Part shown: positions 55,401 to 64,000 of the stretch, in pieces | Position numbering within the stretch: the stretch's first letter is position 1 | How the letters are laid out: each line of letters opens with the position of its first letter | Assembly: GCA_002368545.1 (NCBI GenBank) | Contig: MTSC01000038.1 | Span: 124,001-188,000, forward strand | Direction of reading: 5' to 3' | Source of the DNA: Ramichloridium luteum | Lineage: Eukaryota; Ascomycota; Dothideomycetes; Mycosphaerellales; Dissoconiaceae | DNA length: 64,000 nucleotides | Notes under the pieces: model-generated | Told to the model about the DNA's origin: nothing | The model's input: the letters and a program-made list of their open reading frames with translations, nothing else | Database searches by the model: none | Position numbers and translations under genes: made by a program

Positions 55401-58000
55401 TGCGATTTCGCCATCCCCGTGGATCCAGCGGTATGGGTACACGCAGGCGCTTTGTAGATTGCCTCTACGTTTGCGCACATACGCATCCACCCACCCCAGA
55501 CACGACGTGCAGGTACATACTGTGCGGAAGTATAGGGTAATGTTTGTTATAGATTACCCTGCGCCAGAAGCGTGCTCGGGGCCGCCAGTCGTCGTCGCCA
55601 TGCAGGAAGCGCTACTACCGTGCAATCTATTACAGTCCAGCTGTAGCACTCACCCGTTCCTGGATGGCCGAAAGAAAACTGCACTAAACCCAGAGTCGTC
55701 AACAGAGAAAGGAGAAATCTCCGTCACCCTGGCCGCACTACTGATTCTTTCTTCCGACGCGCTGGTGCACAACGTCCACGATGGTGTGGCCGGCGCCGCC
55801 GCGCCCCTCTGATGTTTTCGGCCCGCCAGGTCTCTTTTGACCACCGCCATCATTCTAGCAATCCTCCATCCGTGCACTCACATCATGTGCCGAGTCCGCC
55901 CGGATCAAAAGGCGCTCCTTGCGCTTCCCGTCGCCTTCACGGCCAGCTGCTGCTTTCGCCGTCGCCTGCGCGGCTGGTCTTGCTGGTCTTGAGCCCTGCT
56001 GTGGCGGAGGCAGCGACGGTGGCCACAAGGTGGCGGCGGCGAGGGCAGGCCGTAGATTCCGCCGCTCACAGTTCTGAGATGGCTTTCCATCAACGCTGCC
56101 GCGAATCACAGCGCCGGTACATACAATTTCCTCGTTGTGTCCCCGCGCGATCGGGTCAGCATCATGTCCGGTCCGTGTTCCACCAGCGCCGGCCCATCGG
56201 GGAGAATTTGTCTGATTGGCGATCCCATCTGCGCAATTGTGACGCGTTTAATCTATCGGCTTCTTGTTTCCTGGCCTGCACATTGCGCTCATTCTTCAGG
56301 TGAATGCAAGGGCCGCTCATCGAAAAGGAAGGGGCAACGCGTACGGCCGGAAAGCACCCACCTCTGACAAGGACCAGGAGTCCGTCATTTTGGTGACTGG
56401 GAAGTCCATGATCGTACAGCAGCAAGCATCATGCGCGATGGGGCCTTCATAGGCGCGTCCTGGCCCTGCCTGTGCATGCAATGTGGCGGCTGTCAGCGGC
56501 TGTCATCAGCTGGGACCGCGACGCACGATAGGCGCCTTGCGTGTTCGTTGGGTACGAGACGCGAGCCACCGCTGGCGGGCTGGCCGCACAGGGCGGAAGA
56601 AGGCGGTCTGTCCGTGCCGCTCTGCGAGTATCGCGTGGCACAGTGGCATCAGCATCAACATCATCCGCGCTTACGTGCCGTGACCGACTCTCGATTGCGT
56701 GCCACCAGCAGCCCAACCTCCTCCACCACCGCCGCTGCCTTTGCACGCTTTGTTCTCCAGATGTGCGGTCGAAAGAAAGTGATCCCTGCCCGTTGTAGAT
56801 TCTCGCGCGGAGCGCTGTCGATCCACACCGGGCCCAGATCGAGAAAGGCGGAGAAGGGTGGAGCAAATCAGCTGCCGATACGCACCTCCGGTTGCCTACC
56901 TAGTCATCTAACCACGGTAGGCGGCAGCCCTGCCGTGCCTTGCGATGGGAAGAATGTGGTGGGTGCCCCTCTAGGCGGGCGCGGAGACGTTGCTCGATGC
57001 GGTAGCTTTCTTTTTCGTGGCCGGAATGCCATTTACTTCTTCGGCTGGCACGGCCGAGCTGCGCTGTTCGCCCTTCAGCATCGGAAAGGACGGCAGAGAC
57101 ACCCCGGGCTGGGCTTCACCCGAACTGTGCCGGCATTGCATGACCACGGCCGCACGCGATGACGGCCGTAGGCGTGGTAGGATTGTGATAGCATTGCTCT
57201 GCTATCACTATCACATAGTGGATGGGGGAGGGGATTTCCACAGGCGCAAGGGTCACGACTTCCTGCCCGCTGGGGGCGGTCACAACCGACCGGGACGTGC
57301 CGCCAACGCGGTCTCCGGAGGGCGGTACAGCGAAATCCTGCTCTGGGATTTATGCCAACCGGTCATCCATTCCGCGGCACGCACAACTTCTCACCCGCGG
57401 CGTGCGAGCATGGTGGTGGTACCAGATGGTGGTGATGTGCGCGCAGCTCATGTGACACCACGCGCGATATGCACAACCCACTCGAAAGAGCACTGCATTC
57501 TCCGAAAGCGGACGCGAGAGCCCTCCGATACAGAGGTCGGCATATCACGAGTCCCTCGAAGTGGGGCCATTCAACCAAGGCGCGCACGACCGTAGCCTGG
57601 AACTGCGAGATCCAAGCACGAGGAAAAGCCTGTGGAGATGCCCGGTGGTATCCATCTGGTGTTCTCACGCGCCCGCCTGATCGGTTCCTTCTCTGGTTTT
57701 CCTGCTGCAGGGTCGACCAGAGTGGGAAATACGAAGGGCGCCAGCCCGGCACCGGTCGTGGATAACTTAGTAAAAGCGGTGGCTCAGCCTTGCAGGGCGC
57801 CAGCGGTGCATATGCATGGAAAGCTCTCACGGGCGACGAAAAAGAAGGCACCAGGACGTTGGAGAGCCATGCTGATGTGCCGTCGCCTGCAGTTGCTGCG
57901 TGGCGCATACGAATGCAGAGGTTACCGCATGCGGTTTTGGCTGCAGCTGCAGCACCGCGCTGGCGGGCGCTGCACCTCTCATGCCCGCGCCTAATACACT
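52427..58000. other. Gene-poor GC-rich region
   Basis: No convincing gene. Frames up to 243 codons (56431-57162 plus) have erratic composition, overlap others and lack domains. Short GGT/CAC tracts occur near 53190-53250. The region looks like unique, non-coding or long-decayed sequence. Confidence 0.45.
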
Positions 58001-61000
58001 ACAGGTCGTGTTTGCAGCAAACAGCTTGCACGGCCGAGCACGGCCTGCGTTTGACTTCTGCTTCACGGGTGCATATTTCAGGTTTCCTTTGCGCTGCGCC
58101 TGATCGCCATGCGTCTAGATTGCCGCAATCGCCGAAAGCAGGATCACAAAGGAATGCTCGATGCCGCGGAGCTTCGAGCAGATATCGGGATAGCTATAGA
58201 GGAGCTACTGTATGTGTGACGAAACGCTTGCCGTTCGAGGTGCCTCAAGGACCGTTGCAGCAGAGAACTGTAAATGAACATTCTCTGCGATAGTGCCGGC
58301 CTCACTGGGCGGAATTTACCGGGACACGCAGAACTCCCACCACTTACATTCGGCCGTGCTGACAGTCGGCTTCCATGTCCGTCAGTGCCCGTTCCGTGTC
58401 GTCAAGTACTCGGTGTTATAGGCCAGGGCATTCGGCAAAGGTGGATGAAGTCAAAACGTATCTCTTGCATGAATAACGGCGCCACTAGGATAGGCCACAC
58501 GTTTCTGAGAGGACGTGCTTTCTCGTCACAACTTCCCGTGCGTCCTTGAACCTTGGCACATCCTTCAGCTCGCCATCAGGTAGTAATATTCCAGCGCTGA
58601 TGAGGAATCACTCCGGCTGTACGATCCAACATGCTCCGGTGACCAAAACTCTTCGTCGCACCATGAGCCTGGCGCGATCCATAAGCGTCGTCGTTGGGCA
58701 TGAAGACCCCACAGATCTGCAGAGTTCGTCGCATCGAGAGCCCGAGGAGGCGGAGATTCTTGCCGACGCTCGTTGGGAGACAGTCATTCTTCATCGGCGC
58801 GGCCAGGGTCTGTGAGGTCTTCTTTAGGTCATGCAACCCGCAAGGCAGCTCACTAACCGCCCACGTGCCGAGCCAACGGAAGTTGTAAGCCACTTCATGC
58901 CCAAGTCGTGCCGAGAGCCAGGTCTCTCGGCTACCACTTGCCGCGTAGTCCGTGCGTCTCTGCCACTGCGTTTCGGAACCGAATGCCTGGATGAAACGCC
59001 AATTATATTTCTCGCTTCGGAGTCAGCTTACATCGGATCAACAGGGTCACATTCCTCTACAAACAAGCCAGGCCGCTCCAAGAAATAAGCATGGCCGTGG
59101 AAATTGATGCCCAACATTCGTCTAGGCTCCTGTCAATCCGATGATCTCTCGCAAGCGAACGCGAAGCTAAATACACACGGCAAAAGAAGCTCATGTATCG
59201 AAATCGCTCAGCGATTTCACTGGTCATTCGCGGTGTTATAGGGGCAACAGGGTCAGTGGCCGCTGTTATCCTCATGCCCCCCTATCCGCGACCCTTGCTG
59301 ACTCGTGAGACCACTACCTACTGGAGGCAATCATCTCAGCCGAAGTTGTATGATACGATCATGCTAGGAGTTACAATAGAGCTAACATGGCCACAACGCC
59401 CAGACTCGTGTTCGTCTAAAGTTGCTGAAGCCGCCACCTCACCGAGAGCAGGGCGACAGGAAACCCGTGGCCGTCGGCATTCGGATCACTGACACGACTC
59501 CACTTGGCAAGGAATGGCCATGATCTGTGTGCTTACGCCAATATTACCCTCGAATTGCGCGCTGTCATTAATGTCGAACACCCGTTCGCTCCTCGAACCC
59601 AGGAAGGGCCATACGCTGGCCGCAATGCTACCACCAAGCTATCAGTGACTGCGCCTCGTCACGATCTGTGCAGCCAAGGTTCGTAGGGACCATTAGCATG
59701 TGGAGTAGGCTCCAACAAAGGCCAAGGCTTCAGACGTCGGGCCAACCCTCCTTTCCACCGACCGATACGTCTAGACTGCATCCACCAGGAACGCGCCGAC
59801 CTCGGTCATCAGACTGGTTGGTTGAACTCACGATGCGCGATTATAGGACGAATAAGGGATAATTGCGTGAACCATTCTCTTCAAGTTATGAAGGGATCAT
59901 CTGGCTCGATTCGGGTCTACTTCGAAATTCGGCGATCCTAGTCTCACCCATGTGTTCTCGATGCTTTAAAAGGGGTCCCGAACGTGACCGGCCGAAACGC
60001 AACATCCGTTGCTGCCCAACTGCAGTCATATCTAGCCGACGAGCCGGAGAGCCCTGAGAAGGCGGCCGTGGTCGCGTACTTTGCCGCGCCACCCAATCAT
60101 GTCGTCCAAGTCGCCTAACCAGTATGGTTACAGTACGTACATTCTTGTCAGTAGACGCGATCCGCACGGCTCTATTAGCTCGTGCCTCGCCAGACGCATT
60201 TGCTTCACTCGTTTTCGTGTTGGCCAAGCAGCAGGAATGCCGACTGACGAGGGCGATCTTTACGGTCGTGCCCGAACCGAGATTCCTTGACACTCAATTA
60301 GTGTATCTGGCTCTACCTATGAAGCGAGCATGCTAGGTTAGGATGCATCTAGGAATTTTCTCCGACGCGAAGCCTAGTAGATAATAGGCAATCTGCATGT
60401 TGGCAGATACAGTACAACGCTGGACAGCTGACCCAATGACTCATTTGGACGCCACCATACTTAGAAATGGCTGCGTCTGTCTTTCCCGATGCCATGTGGG
60501 CAACAGCCTCCTCCGCAGGGCGCTTGACAGATCTGCCACCGATCTTCGATCTACTTAAACTCACCCTGCGGCGCAGTCCGTTAGTGGAGGCCTAGCGCTA
60601 GAGCAGGCGAAGAACCTTCGCGGTACGATCCAAAAGGCCTGATCTCGCTTATTCACCTGATCATCAACACTTCTACGGTACCTGGTTGGCCAATTCTTAG
60701 GGCAAGATCATGACAGTATCTGAGTGCAGCTTCACTCGGTTGCCGGCAACGTTTGTCTTCGCAGACTGCCAGATGCCCGTTGCGGAGCGGCTCACATCGG
60801 ACCCACATACCGCCGTGAGCCTGGCAACTCGTTACCCAAGACTTACCCGGCCATGGCAGGTCGACTAGGTCTCACCAAGATGCTACAGCATGCATACCAG
60901 TGCTGGATCGAAGATCAATAGACACAGTCTACTGCGTCGGACGACAAGTACTTGTTGAAGAAATCGCCAAACTGGGAGTCGTCAGCCACAATGTTACCTG

Positions 61001-62600
61001 GCCTCGCACTGTACCATTACCTTGCTTAGAGCCACGGCCAAACAATAACACATGGAGAACTATATCACACGAGCGTTGCTCGTACCGACTGCGCTCCGCG
61101 GAGCATGCATGGACCTTCATTGGTGCAGTCCATTTCAAATAAATGCCGCCTCTGAATAGGATAGAATCCGTTCATGGTTGTGGCTGGAAAGTCGCGCAGG
61201 AGCTTGATATTACCCCCCGTTTCATCTAATTGCTGACGTCTCGTGCACGTATAGAATTGTATAGATGAGTACAATAGAATCTACAGGCAAAAAGCAATGA
61301 TGAAGTTGGAGATGATCTGAGCATGGCCAGCCGTTCCAACTATTGGGACCAGCCTACCAGGGCCTGTCAAAGCCGTTGGCGGCGATCTCGCTGCCCAATG
61401 ACGCGCACCGGAGACTGGTCCGATCTAAAGAATTCTTCGGCACTTTTACGAAAAACTTTCCTAGAGCGGTAACGCATCTACTGCAGTGCATATAACGGCT
61501 TTGATCAGTGCGTGGGCATATCGATGTTAAGGATGAGATCAGCAGGGGAGGCAGGTTGCCAAAGCGAAAAACTACGAGACATCGCGGCGCCAGCGAAAGC
61601 CACGCTACTTCAAGAGGAACCGCATCCCTGCCGTCAGCAGGGATGTTCGTAAATTCAATGCCGAATCCACTTAACTTGTAGCGCGAACCACTCCCCACCC
61701 ATGCCTTCTTCATATATTCATGGCGCAGACAAGAAGAATCAAGAAATCTTCCATGCATGGGTCTTGAAACGTTTCTTGTAACTTGCCCATGAACTGTACC
61801 TTAAACTGACTTTTGGATAGCCGTGAGAACCGCTCACGGTTGCAACCCCACAGACGCATTCTAATAATAATAGTAGAAGCACTGAATCAGCGCGCTTGAC
61901 CACATTCAGCACTCGATGATCGCGATATCCGTTGATTGCCCGCTTCATGACGATACACGCACACCACACAAGAAGTGCCCGCGCCGCCGCGCCGACGCGG
62001 CACCAGTCAACTCACCTCAAGACGCACGCAGGACGGACATCGGAGGACGCTCCCGAGATTCGGACCGTTAAGTTAACTGCTTGTGATATGCGTAGGGGTG
62101 TAGTCCCACGTCTCCAGCATGCTACTGGACAGGAACACGTTCCGTGCGCACCATGTCATGTTCGTTGTTCATAGAGCGTCCTCCTCTTGTCGTATAGCGC
62201 ATACGTCCTCATGGGGCGATGCTTGGCATACACCACGTCCGGATTCTATCTGAGGCTCGACAGGCCTGCCCTCAGCAAACAGAGGATGGTCAGGAGTCAG
62301 CATCATTTGGCGGGCGAAGCGTTGTGGCAGATACCGCCCCCGTAGGATGCGTAGCAGTGGTGAAGCCACGATGGCGAACTTCAGTCAAGCGATGTGATGA
62401 TGATTCGATCGGGGCATGTCAGTCGACGAGTGCCATAAGCGCGGAGTGTGTCGATTCGCCGATGGTATGGGAATTGACGATTGTTCATCCCTGGGATAAG
62501 TGTAGCAACGACGACTCGAAAAAAGGCGCCATGTTCTGATTCGCTAGCTCGCTACAAGCGTTTATTAATTCCATCGTGTCGCTGCTCGTGGTAACCGTAT
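58001..62600. other. Gene-poor region with lower GC, possibly decayed
   Basis: GC content drops towards 50% and TAG/CTAG words become frequent, so all frames are short (mostly under 140 codons). This could be old transposon DNA altered by RIP, but I recognise no reverse transcriptase, integrase, transposase or LTR ends. Nothing specific is supported. Confidence 0.4.
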
Positions 62601-62626
62601 GTTGTATCTTGCGTCGTGGATACCGC

Positions 62627-62663
62627 TTAGGGTTGTGATTAGGGTTATGTATAGGGTTATGTC
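62627..62663. repeat. Three telomere-like (T)TAGGGTT repeats, spaced 12-13 bp
   Basis: Copies TTAGGGTTGTGA, TTAGGGTTATGTA and TAGGGTTATGTC follow one another. The core TAGGGTT matches the TTAGGG telomere repeat used by most filamentous fungi, but the copies are separated by TATG-like spacers, so this is at best a degenerate internal tract. Confidence 0.6.
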
Positions 62664-63705
62664 TTCCTGACCCACAAGGTTGGTCGTGATTGCTCCTATA
62701 TCCCTCTGTTGACGCAACATCAGCCTGTCTGTCGACTTGAATCTTGATCTATATGTCAAAATCGATCGAAAAGGATCGGGATGCAGTGCCAAGGAACAGA
62801 TAAGTTGAATGAGCGCTTCGATGTGTAGCACGTGGTGAGCTGTCCATGAAGTTTCTCACGGATTGATTCATGGACTTGTACCACTGTATTTTAATTGCAC
62901 TGGCTGTATGTTCCGTATGATAATTGTTTTCAGGCTTGCAACTATTACAATGCGTGAATTATCCATTCATCATGGTATATGTAATGTTCGTCGAAGTTCT
63001 TGTAGTAAGTGGTTTTACTCACAACTTGGCCTCGATAATTTCCATTTCTGCCGTTTCTGGCCTCACAGAAAAATTCGCACGTTCATGCACGTCGAACTGA
63101 CGTAGCACGGGATGAGGAACCATAGGATTGGTGCTGGGCCCATGGTTCAAATGATCGACCAGCACGAGACAGAGCTATCGTACATTCGAGTCGAAGAGAT
63201 CGACCCCAGCATCTCGTACGCTATCCACCAATGGTCCCAGGCCATCCGGAATGAGCAGAACTGGAGTGGCGGGCAAGACGATCAATTAACTTACATCCAT
63301 ATCTTCGCAAAGTGTCAGTCAATCGGATCGGAAAGCCTTGATTCTGACAGATTCAACCAGAGACACAAGACAGACCAAGACCACGCTCGCACCAATTGCA
63401 TCCGCCTGGAGTTTGAGGCTGGCCTGGGGTGAGCAATGATTGAGAGGCTCAATCGTTTTGTCAAGGATGGGTGCTCCCTTAGAAACCTGCCAATGCCAAT
63501 GTTTGGAAGCTCAGCGCTTGTCGTCAACAGGGCAATGGGGATCGAGCGGCGCCAACTGGCGTTGGTCGCAGCTCGGGCTTCCGAAAAAAAAAGCTCGAAG
63601 CCGCGCCGAAGAGTATTGTAAGTTCGGATGCATCGAAAAGAAGCATGTCGAGTGGAGCGCGATCACGCAGCAGGTCTGATGAGTGTACTGAAACTGGAAG
63701 CCTAA
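62664..63705. other. Intergenic region at the right end
   Basis: AT-richer sequence. A 106-codon plus frame at 63112-63432 (ATG start) ends just before a GTGAGC string, so it could be an exon, but I recognise no domain and see no convincing partner exon. Recorded as unsupported. Confidence 0.4.
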
Positions 63706-64000
63706 TCATGTGCCAAACTCGTTCTTGAGGTTCTCGCGCCATCGAGCGTGCTTTTTGGAGGACCCGTCGAAAGACCATGCACGTAGGACGTTATACTGGA
63801 TCTCTCTTGTGGTTCCTTTATCCCATCTGATGAGGATATTTCTCCCATCATAGTCGCCTTCAATCTTAGAGAACGGTAATTCTTTCGGCCCCTCGAAGCG
63901 AATGAAGTAGTCGTGTTCTCCGATGTCTTCGAGATGAAGATCATCCAGGCTCATCCCCGACAGAGTGGTCAAAATGGTGTCGAAATGGCCTTCGTCCAGC
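63706..64000 (-). CDS. C-terminal part of an unrecognised protein, cut by window edge
   Basis: A minus-strand frame is open from the right edge to the stop at 63706-63708, giving 97 visible codons. It has a regular, protein-like composition: LDEGHFDTILTTLSGMSLDD, HDYFIRFEGPKELPFSKIEG, GRNILIRWDKGTTREIQYNV and RAWSFDGSSKKHARWRENLK, then NEFGT. Alternating strands and a basic C-terminal helix suggest a folded domain. I do not recognise the family. The start lies outside the window, and an intron inside the visible part cannot be excluded. Confidence 0.5.
   Translation of the reverse strand, partial: LDEGHFDTILTTLSGMSLDDLHLEDIGEHDYFIRFEGPKELPFSKIEGDYDGRNILIRWDKGTTREIQYNVLRAWSFDGSSKKHARWRENLKNEFGT

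Noticed and set aside
56431..57162. 243-codon plus frame
   Set aside because: Erratic Cys/Arg/His-rich composition, no motif, no splice context.
59057..59492. Paired plus/minus frames that might be transposon fragments
   Set aside because: No reverse transcriptase, integrase or transposase motif could be read, and no terminal repeats were found.

Overview
This is nuclear DNA of a filamentous ascomycete (Pezizomycotina, most likely a GC-rich Dothideomycete-type genome). The genes are separate and monocistronic, lie on both strands, and have few, mostly short introns. Donors are GTAAGT, GTGAGT or GTATGT and branch sites look like GCTGAC or GCTAAC. The gene set is typically fungal: a Zn2Cys6 regulator with a large disordered N-terminus, trehalose-6-phosphate phosphatase, RTG2, Snf5 and an Rco1-type double-PHD protein. 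No species can be named from sequence alone. No prokaryotic operon, CRISPR array, rRNA, tRNA or intact transposon was seen.

Layout. 0-9 kb: the N-terminal part of a secreted GH20 beta-N-acetylhexosaminidase (minus, cut by the window edge), a degraded F-box-like remnant with a 30-bp tandem repeat, a fatty-acid-hydroxylase/sterol-desaturase family enzyme (plus) and Snf5 of the SWI/SNF remodeller (plus). 9.9-17.4 kb, minus strand: an Rco1-like double-PHD protein and an Ebp1/PA2G4-like protein. 18.8-21.7 kb, plus: Tps2. 22-35 kb is rich in mitochondrial functions: a nucleotidyltransferase with a mitochondrial-type presequence, an 82-aa small protein, the TYKY iron-sulfur subunit of complex I, a helical mitochondrial protein, an orphan 290-aa ORF and the retrograde regulator Rtg2. 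35.9-38.6 kb, plus: a RED/IK-like splicing protein and a small single-TM protein.

38.6-64 kb is almost empty. It holds one convincing gene, a 1,193-aa Zn2Cys6 transcription factor at 44.1-47.8 kb. Around it lie about 5.5 kb and 15.9 kb of DNA with microsatellites, a ~108-bp direct repeat ending in a hairpin, and telomere-like heptamers near 62.6 kb. An unrecognised partial gene enters at the right edge. I rejected the many open frames here because they are GC- or repeat-driven.

The genes do not form one pathway. Plausible themes are chromatin regulation (Snf5 beside an Rpd3S-type Rco1) and mitochondrial function with mitochondria-to-nucleus signalling (22-35 kb). I found no convincing new biosynthetic or defence system. 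The best leads are the mitochondrial nucleotidyltransferase with a split C-terminal core and an apparently altered third catalytic carboxylate, the repeat-rich gene desert around the regulator, and a perfect 24-bp inverted repeat between two genes. All exon joins were worked out by eye from splice signals, reading-frame continuity and family resemblance.
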